Positions 35,233 to 42,974 of a DNA stretch of 64,000 nt are shown here, one piece after another. Under the pieces are notes generated by a model. The model saw only the letters and a program-made list of their open reading frames with translations, had not been told where the DNA came from and made no database searches. This DNA is from Pedobacter polysacchareus (GTDB taxonomy: Bacteria > Bacteroidota > Bacteroidia > Sphingobacteriales > Sphingobacteriaceae): NCBI RefSeq assembly GCF_019802255.1, contig NZ_JAHYSS010000006.1, positions 602,604 through 666,603 of the forward strand, in the 5' to 3' direction. Made by a program: the position numbers and the translations under genes. Every line of letters starts with the position of its first letter. The first letter of the stretch is position 1.

Positions 35233-37335
35233 ATGAAAACAGACAAAAAAAATGGAAATCAACCAAAAACCCTACCTGTGAAAAACGGGGCTAAATCAGC
35301 GAGCACCAAAGTCGGGGCCGTTGGTAAATCGGATAGTCATGTCGAAGAAAAAGGGCATGAACACAGCGGAGTTTTCGGAAAAAATACAGAGCTGATATTT
35401 TCATTGATTTGCGGAACTGCTCTGGGAGCGGGCTTCGGATTATCTTATGTGGCAGGTATGCCTGAACTGGTCAGTCTTATCCTTTATATAATTGCCTATT
35501 TCTTTGGGGGCTTCTTTACGGCCAAGGAAGCAATTCAAACCATAATGAAAGGCGGGTTTGAGATTGATTTCCTGATGCTGGTTGCTGCAATCGGGGCTGC
35601 CATATTGGGTTCATGGATGGAAGGTGCCCTGTTGCTATTCCTTTTCAGTTTGGGACATGCACTGGAACATTACGCAATGAGTAAAGCACGTAAATCCATT
35701 GAGGCGCTGACCAGCCTAGCTCCCCCAACTGCATTGGTGGTTAGGGATGGCAGCCAACAGGAAATTCGTATTGAAGAATTGGTTTTAGGGGATCTCATTG
35801 TCATCAAACCCAACAGTAAAATACCGGCGGATGGTGTGGTTATCAAAGGCGAAGGAAGCGTAAATCAGGCACCGATAACCGGGGAAAGTGTACCGGTCGA
35901 CAAATCGCCTGTTCCTGATCCAAATAAAGATTACACCAATGAAAAAAGCATTAAACCCCAATACCGTGTGTTTGCAGGTACCATAAACGGGGCAGCTGTT
36001 CTGGAAGTTAAGGTGATCAAAGAAGCCAAAGATTCAACCATTTCCCGTCTGGTAAAAATGGTCAATGAGGCGGAGAAACAAAAATCTCCAACTCAGTTGT
36101 TTACAGATAAATTCGAAAAGTACTTCGTGCCAGTTGTACTGGTACTGGTGGCAGCGCTATGTTTTGCTTTCCTGGTGATCGACGAACCATTTAGCAAAAG
36201 CTTTTACCGGGCGATGGCTGTATTGGTGGCCGCTAGTCCTTGTGCGCTTGCCATTTCCACTCCAAGTGCGGTATTAAGCGGTGTCGCCCGTGCTGCCAGA
36301 GGTGGGGTTTTGATTAAAGGCGGAAGACCACTAGAAGACCTGGGATCTCTGAATGCTATTGCTTTTGATAAAACCGGCACGCTGACTGAAGGAAAACCTC
36401 AGTTAACCAACGTGATCCCGTTAAACGGGATTTCTGAGGAGGATTTACTGGTCGTAGCCATTGCAGTAGAGAAACTAAGTGACCATCCCCTTGCAGAGGC
36501 TATCGTCAAAGGAGGTCTTGAAAAACTTAAAAAGCAATCTATTCCAGAGGCCAGTAAAGTGAAAGGCATCACAGGACGGGGCGTACAAGCGGAAGTTGGC
36601 GGTAAAAAGATACTCATTGGAAATAAGGCATTGTTTGAAAAAGACAATGTACCAGCGGAGATCATCAAACAAGTGGAAGACCTGGAAAAGGGTGGTCACA
36701 CCTCTATGCTGGTCAAACAGGATAAGGATTTCATAGGTATTCTATCTCTGATGGATGTACCCCGTAAAGAGGCTAAAAATGTGCTGAAAGAACTTTCTGC
36801 GTTAGGTATTAAAAAAATGATCATGCTGACAGGGGATAACCAGCAGGTGGCTGAAGCTGTTGCTAAACAGATCGGCATCACTGATGCGATGGGTAACCTC
36901 ATGCCAGAGGATAAAGTTAAAGCTGTCCAAAAACTGGATAAATCGGAAAAAATGGTGGCTATGGTTGGTGATGGTGTTAATGATGCTCCGGCAATGGCCA
37001 AGAGTACGGTAGGTATTGCTATGGGAGCTGCCGGATCTGATGTCGCTTTAGAAACCGCAGATATTGCCCTAATGGGAGACAAGCTGGAAAGTCTGCCTTT
37101 TGCAATAGGCTTAAGCCGCAAGGCAAAGGGTATCATTAAGCAAAACCTTTGGATTAGTCTGGGTGTAGTGGCAGTTTTGATACCGCTTACGATTCTGGGG
37201 GTGACCTCTATCGGGCCCGCAGTGATGGCACATGAAGGTTCCACCTTAGTCGTCGTTGGGAATGCACTTCGCCTCCTTGCCTATAAAAACAACCAAAAAC
37301 AAACCATTAAGTCTGGAAGAAAGAAGAAAGCTTAA
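35233..37335 (+). CDS. P1B-4 type (SPC motif) heavy-metal ATPase
   Basis: A 700-residue pump. The N-terminus is Lys-rich with a few His (HVEEKGHEH) and lacks an HMA domain. Membrane helices with SLGHALEHYAMSKARKS precede the actuator (TGESVPVDK). The ion motif is SPC (ASPCALAISTPS, near residue 334), not CPC, which defines the P1B-4 group linked to Co(II), Fe(II) or Zn(II). DKTGTLTEG (near 378), SDHPLAEAI and GDGVNDAPAM are intact, so it should be active. It is 46 bases after the LTA-synthase-like gene and belongs to the same gene run. Confidence 0.9.
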   Translation: MKTDKKNGNQPKTLPVKNGAKSASTKVGAVGKSDSHVEEKGHEHSGVFGKNTELIFSLICGTALGAGFGLSYVAGMPELVSLILYIIAYFFGGFFTAKEAIQTIMKGGFEIDFLMLVAAIGAAILGSWMEGALLLFLFSLGHALEHYAMSKARKSIEALTSLAPPTALVVRDGSQQEIRIEELVLGDLIVIKPNSKIPADGVVIKGEGSVNQAPITGESVPVDKSPVPDPNKDYTNEKSIKPQYRVFAGTINGAAVLEVKVIKEAKDSTISRLVKMVNEAEKQKSPTQLFTDKFEKYFVPVVLVLVAALCFAFLVIDEPFSKSFYRAMAVLVAASPCALAISTPSAVLSGVARAARGGVLIKGGRPLEDLGSLNAIAFDKTGTLTEGKPQLTNVIPLNGISEEDLLVVAIAVEKLSDHPLAEAIVKGGLEKLKKQSIPEASKVKGITGRGVQAEVGGKKILIGNKALFEKDNVPAEIIKQVEDLEKGGHTSMLVKQDKDFIGILSLMDVPRKEAKNVLKELSALGIKKMIMLTGDNQQVAEAVAKQIGITDAMGNLMPEDKVKAVQKLDKSEKMVAMVGDGVNDAPAMAKSTVGIAMGAAGSDVALETADIALMGDKLESLPFAIGLSRKAKGIIKQNLWISLGVVAVLIPLTILGVTSIGPAVMAHEGSTLVVVGNALRLLAYKNNQKQTIKSGRKKKA

Positions 37336-37345
37336 AGACAATATC

Positions 37346-37408
37346 ATTCCCTAAAGCCTTATGGCTGGCCATCGTTTTCCGTGCATACGACGGTGGCCAA
37401 TTGGGAAT
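37346..37408. repeat. Nested inverted repeat between the ATPase and PAP2-like genes
   Basis: Outer arms ATTCCC (37346-37351) and GGGAAT (37403-37408) enclose inner arms TGGCCA(T)CG and CG(G)TGGCCA. The structure fills most of the 136-base gap. It could be an mRNA-processing or partial termination signal within the cluster. Confidence 0.35.
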
Positions 37409-37471
37409 AACGGATCTATTCTAGCAAACGCTACAAAGATGAAGAATCCAAAAGTTTAACCTGATTATCCA

Positions 37472-38131
37472 ATGAGAATACTAGATACCTATTTTCCCGT
37501 TATGGTGACGGTTACGGTTTTTTCTGCCCTGCTTATTGGATTTATCCTTGCAGACCATCACATTTTAAGCGACATCGTAGAAGTTGACGAAACCATTCTT
37601 TTTTGGGCAAACGACAACCATAACCAATTTATTGCTAAGCTCATGCTACAATCAGGAAACTTCTATTTATTAATTCTCTTTTATGGTTTCCTGGTATTAA
37701 TGACACTTTTTTATGATAAGATGAAATTTATGCAGGTACTAGTTTTTATCGGGTTGTATGTTGTGGTTTGCAATGGAATGATCTTCACGGTCAACTTATT
37801 GTTTGCACACCTGCGTCCATTATATATGGAAACTATGGCTGGTTCCATGCAAGTAAAAGCCGTCGGGATTGGCAAACAGTTTGGTTGTCTTCCTATGTCT
37901 TCAAGCTTAGCGGGAATTGCCTATTTCAGCTGTCTTTATTTCAAGAAACATTACTGGCCGCTCAAAGCAATGGTTGTCGCCTGGGCAATTATCAACTTGT
38001 ATACTAATTTACATAGTGGTTGGAACTACCCACACGAAATCCTCATTGGGGTAGTAATCAGTCTCGTTATTGCCCATTTTACTTTTAAATTATACCTCTA
38101 TTATTTAAGAAGGGGAAAATTAACATGGTAG
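37472..38131 (+). CDS. PAP2-like membrane protein lacking the catalytic residues
   Basis: A 219-residue protein with about six membrane helices. It follows the PAP2 layout, but the three phosphatase motifs are altered: where K-x6-RP is expected it has NLLFAHLRP (Lys replaced by Asn), where PSGH is expected it has PMSSS, and where R-x5-H-x3-D is expected it has HSGWNYPHE. It is therefore probably not a phosphatase; it could bind a lipid phosphate or be a structural partner. It overlaps the next gene by seven bases. A canonical PAP2 protein lies nearby at 39760-40554. Confidence 0.65.
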   Translation: MRILDTYFPVMVTVTVFSALLIGFILADHHILSDIVEVDETILFWANDNHNQFIAKLMLQSGNFYLLILFYGFLVLMTLFYDKMKFMQVLVFIGLYVVVCNGMIFTVNLLFAHLRPLYMETMAGSMQVKAVGIGKQFGCLPMSSSLAGIAYFSCLYFKKHYWPLKAMVVAWAIINLYTNLHSGWNYPHEILIGVVISLVIAHFTFKLYLYYLRRGKLTW

Positions 38132-38823
38132 ACCGTCTAAGAAAAATAGCCAATTACATCAACCAAGTGGATGCACATCACAAGTTGTATACTTCAATAG
38201 GAGTTTCAGTTCTGTTTTTTGTAGCTACTACAGGTAAATTTAAAGATCCGATTCATTACATGCTGACTTGGCTAGCGTATGTTATGAGTACATTAATATT
38301 GGCATGGATCACCATTCTAAGCTCCCATCCTGCCGATGTAAAGCATGAGGCTCATGCTCAGGATTCCAGCCGGACAGTGATTTTTTTCTTTGTAATCGCA
38401 GCGGCATTCGCCAGTCTATTGGCTGTGCTTTTACTCTTGGAAAATGCCTCATCCCAAACCGAAAAGGAATTTTCCGGAACCGCTATAATCCCTCTTGCTT
38501 GCGTTGCAGGCTCTTGGTGGCTCCTACACACCGTATTTACATTGCGCTACGCCCATCTTTATTATTGCGATTTGGACCATCATAAGGGAGGAAAAAACAT
38601 AAAACCGGAAGGCTTAATATTTCCAGATGAAGAAGAACCCGACTATATGGATTTCACTTACTTCTCTTTTGTTATTGGAATGACCTTTCAGGTTTCAGAT
38701 GTGCAGATTACTTCTAGAAAAATAAGACGGCTGGCCTGGATGCACGGCATTTTAGCTTTTGCCTTTAACACGTTTATTGTCGCATTAACAATTAATATTA
38801 TCGCAGGCATTACACAGAAATAA
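38125..38823 (+). CDS. DUF1345 membrane protein
   Basis: A 232-residue protein with four to five membrane helices and the motif LRYAHLYY followed by an acidic loop and DYMDFTYFSFVIGMTFQVSD, typical of DUF1345. The function of the family is unknown. It overlaps the preceding PAP2-like gene and stops 31 bases before a 58-codon gene, so it is part of the same run. Confidence 0.85.
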   Translation: MVDRLRKIANYINQVDAHHKLYTSIGVSVLFFVATTGKFKDPIHYMLTWLAYVMSTLILAWITILSSHPADVKHEAHAQDSSRTVIFFFVIAAAFASLLAVLLLLENASSQTEKEFSGTAIIPLACVAGSWWLLHTVFTLRYAHLYYCDLDHHKGGKNIKPEGLIFPDEEEPDYMDFTYFSFVIGMTFQVSDVQITSRKIRRLAWMHGILAFAFNTFIVALTINIIAGITQK

Positions 38824-38854
38824 ATCAAAATTTTAATACTAAAAAGAAATATTT

Positions 38855-39031
38855 ATGACGTGGACATTAGAAAACTTTCCGCTCGAAATGCAGGATCTGA
38901 AACCAATTATAAGGGAAAAAGCGATTGAGATCGCTAACAAGCTAAAACAGGAAAGAACGGTTAATGAACTGGCCATTGTTGAGGAAGCTATAAAACAAGC
39001 TGAGGAATGGTTTTTAAATCTTGAGGGATAA
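38855..39031 (+). CDS. Small acidic/basic helical protein (58 aa)
   Basis: An ATG at 38855 opens 58 codons ending TAA at 39029-39031. The product begins MTWTLENFPLEMQDLKPIIR and continues as an amphipathic helix with an EEAIKQAEEWF motif. Its start pattern resembles short Bacteroidetes proteins beginning MPWTKxNYPxSMKNL, of unknown function (DUF2188/ChaB-like small stress proteins are a possible relation). It stops three bases before the MgtC/SapB gene, so it is likely co-translated with it. Confidence 0.6.
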   Translation: MTWTLENFPLEMQDLKPIIREKAIEIANKLKQERTVNELAIVEEAIKQAEEWFLNLEG

Positions 39032-39034
39032 CCT

Positions 39035-39517
39035 ATGGATTTAATTGGAAAAATGGACTTGGAAAATGAATTAAGCATTGCTTTACGACTTTTGATCGCC
39101 CTTCTTCTTGGTGCATGGATTGGATTCGACCGGGAAAAACACGGAGGTAGTGCCGGCATAAGGACCTATGCTGCTGTTTGTTTGGGTGCAACCTTATTTA
39201 CAGCCATTGGACAGCATTTAAATGATACGGCTGCTGTCTCCAGGATAATAGCTAATGTAATTGTTGGCATTGGCTTTTTGGGTGCAGGAATTATTTATAA
39301 AAATGATAAAAGGAACCAGTCTCAGGGGTTGACCACCGCTGCTACAATTTGGTGTACAGCCGCGATCGGTGTTGCAGTTGGGTTGAATATGCTCATTATC
39401 GCATTTGCCTCATCGGCGGCGATTTTCTTTTTATTAATCCTTCACCATCAGCAATGGTATTTAAAGTGGAAGAAGAAAATGCAGGAATATCATAAGAATG
39501 AAGACTTAGACGATTGA
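39035..39517 (+). CDS. MgtC/SapB-family membrane protein (short form)
   Basis: A 160-residue protein matching the MgtC/SapB membrane domain: GAWIGFDREKHGGSAGIRTYA (about 25-45, the family signature), then FLGAGIIYKN and GLTTAATIWCTAAIGVA. It has about five helices but lacks the C-terminal ACT-like domain of MgtC proper. Related proteins influence ATP synthase or Mg/phosphate homeostasis; the role of short forms is not settled. It lies three bases after the small 58-residue gene. Confidence 0.88.
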   Translation: MDLIGKMDLENELSIALRLLIALLLGAWIGFDREKHGGSAGIRTYAAVCLGATLFTAIGQHLNDTAAVSRIIANVIVGIGFLGAGIIYKNDKRNQSQGLTTAATIWCTAAIGVAVGLNMLIIAFASSAAIFFLLILHHQQWYLKWKKKMQEYHKNEDLDD

Positions 39518-39520
39518 GGG

Positions 39521-39730
39521 ATGAAGTCGAATGCACATAAAAATAAACTGGATAAATCGGTGAAAAACACAATAAATATGCCTAGACCTTCACTTAAACC
39601 TAAAACAAAAAAGAAAAAAAAGACTATTAGGCCAGGGCTTTATTCGATGATTTTTTTCTGGATACTGGCAGTTTTACTCGGAGCTGCTATTATCATGAAA
39701 ATGATCCATTTTTTTAACACCCATTGGTAG
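39521..39730 (+). CDS. Small Lys-rich single-pass membrane protein
   Basis: A 69-residue protein: a basic N-terminal half (about 1-40, with KPKTKKKKKT) and one membrane helix (about 45-65). No family recognised. It starts three bases after the MgtC gene. A similar layout (Lys-rich head, one helix) is found in the 68-residue protein at 40568-40774, so the two may be functional analogues. Confidence 0.6.
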   Translation: MKSNAHKNKLDKSVKNTINMPRPSLKPKTKKKKKTIRPGLYSMIFFWILAVLLGAAIIMKMIHFFNTHW

Positions 39731-39759
39731 TCGTAAAATCAGATCAAATAATTTAAAAA

Positions 39760-40554
39760 ATGAAAAACCACATTACATATACTATTTCAATCCTTTTGAT
39801 GTTTTGGACTACAAGTTTATTCAGTCAATCTCCTCCGGTAGTTTTCAAATCGATATCTGATACATCAGGTAAAAAGAAAGCAGATCAACAACAAAATTTT
39901 AAAAACCCTGTTCGTGTATCGTCAATCATCATTCCTTCAGTTGCGCTAGCTTATGGATTTGTAAAGCTGGGAAACAATGCGCTGACAAATTTGGACGTTG
40001 AGGCAAAACATGAATTTTACAGCGAACATCCCCACAAGCAATTTATAGTCGACAACTACCTTCAATTTGCACCTGGGGCAGCAGTGTTTGCACTTAATGG
40101 ATTAGGCCTTAAAGGTAAAAATAGCCTCTTAGATCAAAGCGGGGTTTATTTATTGTCCAATATCATCTTAAATGCAACTACCCAAAGCCTTAAGGGGATC
40201 ACCGCTGTCACTAGGCCAGATGGAACTCCGAGAGCATTTCCCTCCGGCCACGCAGCGGAGGCATTTGCCTCGGCTGAATTTCTTCGCAGAGAATATGGTG
40301 ACCAATCGGTCTGGTACACGATCTCAGGCTATACCGCAGCTGCAACAGTAGGGATTTTGAGAATGTACAACAATAGGCACTGGTTTAGTGATGTGGTGGC
40401 GGGAGCTGGACTTGGTGTACTGTCAACCCAGGCCTCGTACTGGTTATACCCCAAAATCAAAAGAATATTCTCCAACAAACCTAAAAATAATGCACTAATT
40501 ATGCCGACTTACAGATCAGGTACTTTCGGACTCGGGATGGTGAAAACATTTTAA
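39760..40554 (+). CDS. PAP2-family phosphatase, exported, catalytically intact
   Basis: A 264-residue protein with an N-terminal signal peptide (to about residue 22, SLFSQ) and the three complete acid-phosphatase motifs: KGITAVTRP (K-x6-RP), PSGHA, and RMYNNRHWFSD (R-x5-H-x3-D). PAP2 enzymes dephosphorylate lipid phosphates such as undecaprenyl pyrophosphate or phosphatidic acid. With the LTA-synthase-like transferase upstream it may recycle or remodel envelope lipids (inference). Confidence 0.88.
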   Translation: MKNHITYTISILLMFWTTSLFSQSPPVVFKSISDTSGKKKADQQQNFKNPVRVSSIIIPSVALAYGFVKLGNNALTNLDVEAKHEFYSEHPHKQFIVDNYLQFAPGAAVFALNGLGLKGKNSLLDQSGVYLLSNIILNATTQSLKGITAVTRPDGTPRAFPSGHAAEAFASAEFLRREYGDQSVWYTISGYTAAATVGILRMYNNRHWFSDVVAGAGLGVLSTQASYWLYPKIKRIFSNKPKNNALIMPTYRSGTFGLGMVKTF

Positions 40555-40567
40555 TCAATTAGGTGAT

Positions 40568-40774
40568 ATGCCATGTCAATCTAAACTCGGTGTCATTAGA
40601 CAAGTTCCTCCAAAATTGAAAGGAGGTAAAGCACCTAAAAAACGTGAACAAAAGAAAAGAAAAAAATATGCGATCACTTTAATGGATATTATATTTTATT
40701 TTTTCTTTATACTGATCATGTCGGTCGTTGTCTTTGGTGCCTATGCGCATATTTCAATTTATTACTTGAAATAG
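40568..40774 (+). CDS. Small Lys-rich single-pass membrane protein
   Basis: A 68-residue protein with a basic N-terminal half (KGGKAPKKREQKKRKK, about 21-36) and one membrane helix (about 42-62). No family recognised. It follows the PAP2 gene by 13 bases and is the last gene of the plus-strand cluster. Confidence 0.55.
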   Translation: MPCQSKLGVIRQVPPKLKGGKAPKKREQKKRKKYAITLMDIIFYFFFILIMSVVVFGAYAHISIYYLK

Positions 40775-40799
40775 ATGATCAGTGATATATAAAATTAGC

Positions 40800-41136
40800 A
40801 GTCTGCAAATTAATATTTCGTGGTTTAAAGGAAAAGCCATTCCGAACTCACAGGTTATCGTTGAAAGGAAATCCGTATCGTCTTGAGCCAACTTTGGAAC
40901 TCGTCCCTCCCTTGCTTCAAAGCAAACTTTTTTTCCGTAATTATTTAATCCTGTTACATCAATTCCATGTTGAAGAGTAGCTTAGAAAGCTCAATGTGTG
41001 CTTGAAAAAAAACGGCTTCTATATAATTTCCTAATTTTTTATTTTGTCCATGTATGAAGTTAGAAGAAAAAGCCATCGAGATAACTTTGCAATCTCCTAG
41101 ATCTGTATGAATATGTACCTGATCTATATCCAACCC
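40800..41136 (-). pseudogene. Coding-like, frameshifted region, family not recognised
   Basis: Read on the minus strand from about 41136, one frame gives GLDIDQVHIHTDLGDCKV then AFSSNFIHGQNKKLGNYIEA. Near 40970-40977 plausibility switches to another frame reading HGIDVTGLNNYGKKVCFEAR and LAQDDTDFLSTITCEFG. The first frame has a TAG before it and no clear start. The composition looks like a protein, so this may be a decayed gene left between the cargo and the transfer region. I cannot name it. Confidence 0.3.
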
Positions 41137-41164
41137 CTAAGCGATAGCACAAAACATAAGAAAG

Positions 41165-41188
41165 AAAGCAGCTTAAAAAGGCTGCTTT
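41165..41188. terminator. Bidirectional terminator at the cargo/transfer boundary
   Basis: AAAGCAGC and GCTGCTTT pair around TTAAAAAG, with an A-run before and T-run after, so it can serve both strands. It lies after the plus-strand envelope cluster. Confidence 0.6.
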
Positions 41189-41190
41189 TA

Positions 41191-41367
41191 TCACTTTTTA
41201 TCTCTAAAGAAGGTATTTAAAACTTTCAGGATCACTAAAAGTAGAAAAAGCAGAAAATGCATTAAAAATAAAATAAGGCCGTTTATCACTTTCAATGGTA
41301 TGACCCCTCTTTCTTTTTTATATTTGCAGTATTGATTTACAAGGTAATCAAGTGCAGTAAGCACCAT
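41191..41367 (-). CDS. Possible small membrane protein
   Basis: A frame of 58 codons from ATG 41367 (68 from a GTG at 41397) gives an N-terminal basic region with NQYCKYKKERG and a strongly hydrophobic run (about 30-50) ending in FFRDKK. It stops just before the hairpin at 41165-41188, which would terminate it. No family recognised and no strong ribosome-binding site; could be chance. Confidence 0.3.
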   Translation of the reverse strand: MVLTALDYLVNQYCKYKKERGVIPLKVINGLILFLMHFLLFLLLVILKVLNTFFRDKK

Positions 41368-41455
41368 TACTAAATCGCTACCGATAAAGTTTCCCACTCT
41401 TGTAAACTACTCTTTATTAGCTACTTTTGGTTATAATAATCTTTTTACACAAAAA

Positions 41456-41475
41456 AGAAGGCTAGATAGCCTCCT
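41456..41475 (-). terminator. Terminator of the minus-strand transfer region
   Basis: On the minus strand AGGAGGCTA and TAGCCTTCT form a stem with a two-base loop, followed by a T-run. It lies 57 bases after the stop at 41532, the last gene of the transfer gene run. Confidence 0.65.
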
Positions 41476-41531
41476 TAAAACTTTATCTTTATGCGATGGT
41501 GAACGTCGGTATAATTGAATTCCAGTTTGTC

Positions 41532-42191
41532 CTAAAGCGACCTGCCTTGTGACTTGTTGTGTTCGTTTGTATTTTCCGCTGAATTTATACCATGTTGCCC
41601 AATATCCTGAACCAATGGTTTTACATATTGGTCTGCGAAAAGTCCAGCGTTTTTTAAAATGCTTTCAGGGATGTTCGTATTTAAGATCTTAACCCCATCC
41701 TTTAGCTCTTTGAATATGTTTTTTGCGATGGTGTTGGTTACGCTCTCGGGGCCTTTGGGATGAGACAACACTTGTTTAAGTGGCACACTGTAGGTTTGGA
41801 CGCTCCATGAATTATCATTGGGTTTGCCAAATACAATACCTTTTTCCATATCCTTTGCCACCTTCTTCTGGATTTTTTCCAACTCTTTTTTACCTAAGTA
41901 ATCATTAAGTAGGTCATCAATGTGGTGTTCAAGTGTCATAGGTATAGAAAATGCCTCCATATAATCATCTTTAGGATAATGTTTATCAGGAAGTGCTTTC
42001 GCATATTGCTCTGCCTGATGTATAAGTTCTCGTCCCTCTTTATTATCTCCATCGTAATAGGTCGGGCCTCCACGACCATCGTTTTTTGCGGTTCCTACAC
42101 GTTTGCCTTCGATGTATAGACTCGCCTGGAAAGCAAGTGTTTCTTCGCTAAAGGATTCGTAGTACTTGATATTTTTTAGTTCAATGTTCAT
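41532..42191 (-). CDS. Uncharacterised element protein (219 aa)
   Basis: A 219-residue soluble protein, mixed alpha/beta, rich in charged residues. Visible pieces: an N-terminal beta-rich part (FQASLYIEGKRVGTAKNDGRGG) that could be a small DNA- or ligand-binding fold, a helical middle (KKELEKIQKKVAKDMEKG), and a polar tail. No motif I recognise. It is the last gene of the transfer region, after a strong hairpin at 42257-42294, and belongs to the accessory gene group with the DUF4099/DUF3945 and ArdC genes. Confidence 0.6.
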   Translation of the reverse strand: MNIELKNIKYYESFSEETLAFQASLYIEGKRVGTAKNDGRGGPTYYDGDNKEGRELIHQAEQYAKALPDKHYPKDDYMEAFSIPMTLEHHIDDLLNDYLGKKELEKIQKKVAKDMEKGIVFGKPNDNSWSVQTYSVPLKQVLSHPKGPESVTNTIAKNIFKELKDGVKILNTNIPESILKNAGLFADQYVKPLVQDIGQHGINSAENTNEHNKSQGRSL

Positions 42192-42256
42192 AGTGCTGTT
42201 GTTTTAAGATTCTCTTTATTTGGTATCGATTTTATTAGGTTAAATTTTAAGCACGG

Positions 42257-42294
42257 CAATAGAGCCTGGTCCGTAGGAACCAGGCTCTATTGCT
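42257..42294. repeat. Perfect 15-base inverted repeat
   Basis: GCAATAGAGCCTGGT and ACCAGGCTCTATTGC enclose an eight-base loop. The stem is long and GC-richer than its surroundings but lacks a T-run on either strand. It lies between genes 42339-42974 and 41532-42191, so it may separate or tune their expression. Confidence 0.6.
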
Positions 42295-42338
42295 GTTAGT
42301 TATCTGCTTTTAAGATTCTTACACGTAGTACTTAGTGG

Positions 42339-42974
42339 TTAAATCAGATTAAACTGTTCGCGAAAAGAACAGTAGCCGTTTTTAGGTTTGTGGGTGCGTA
42401 TACCTGAGCGTATGCCAACAACTTTTTCAAAACGGTTTAGTGAAAAAGAAGTGGCAGGGATATTGAATTTGCGTTTGCGATAAGTAATCTGTATTAGATC
42501 GTCGGTGACCTTGAAAAAAGCGTCTTTCCCCGACTTCCACAATGCGACTTTACAATCTGTGACCCTGCCTGTAAGTTCGGCATCAAATAGCGTATGCACC
42601 TTTGCGTTGACAAAGTGTTGTTTCAGAAAAGATATTTGATCCGCACTGGCCAACAACCCTAAAGAAGCAAATGCAACACTGCCTGGAATCTTTAGCCAAT
42701 CTGGTCGTTTTTGGCAGAAACAAAGAATATCAGTTGCTGAATGGCTTAAAAACAAATGCCTGACCTGTGCGGGTAATCCCTCATACACCAACCACATTCC
42801 AGTAGAAACAGGTACAAGGTGCCTCTCGTCCGACCAAAATTCTATCGCTGTATCCCGTTGATTATCCTGATAGGTAAAAAGGATAGTGCCATCCTGAACA
42901 GTTATGCGGCTCACAAAAAAAGCCAATGTCTCCGGGTTAATAGAAAGTGGGCACGGATCGGCTAACAAACCCAT
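42339..42974 (-). CDS. Uncharacterised element protein, possibly toprim-like
   Basis: A 211-residue protein. The middle part (VSTGMWLVYEGLPAQVRHLFL..SATDILCFC..VAFASLGLLAS) has the rhythm of toprim-like domains in plasmid primases, including a later FDAELTGRVTDCKVALW segment that could hold acidic ligands, but the defining Glu/DxD set is not certain. Coupled to the upstream DUF4099/DUF3945 gene through TAATG. May act in element replication or maintenance (inference). Confidence 0.5.
   Translation of the reverse strand: MGLLADPCPLSINPETLAFFVSRITVQDGTILFTYQDNQRDTAIEFWSDERHLVPVSTGMWLVYEGLPAQVRHLFLSHSATDILCFCQKRPDWLKIPGSVAFASLGLLASADQISFLKQHFVNAKVHTLFDAELTGRVTDCKVALWKSGKDAFFKVTDDLIQITYRKRKFNIPATSFSLNRFEKVVGIRSGIRTHKPKNGYCSFREQFNLI

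Noticed and set aside
36696..37244. Minus-strand frame of 182 codons inside the P1B-4 ATPase gene
   Set aside because: It is antisense to a gene with all catalytic motifs; its Ser/Thr/Ile/Pro-rich composition is typical of antisense shadows.
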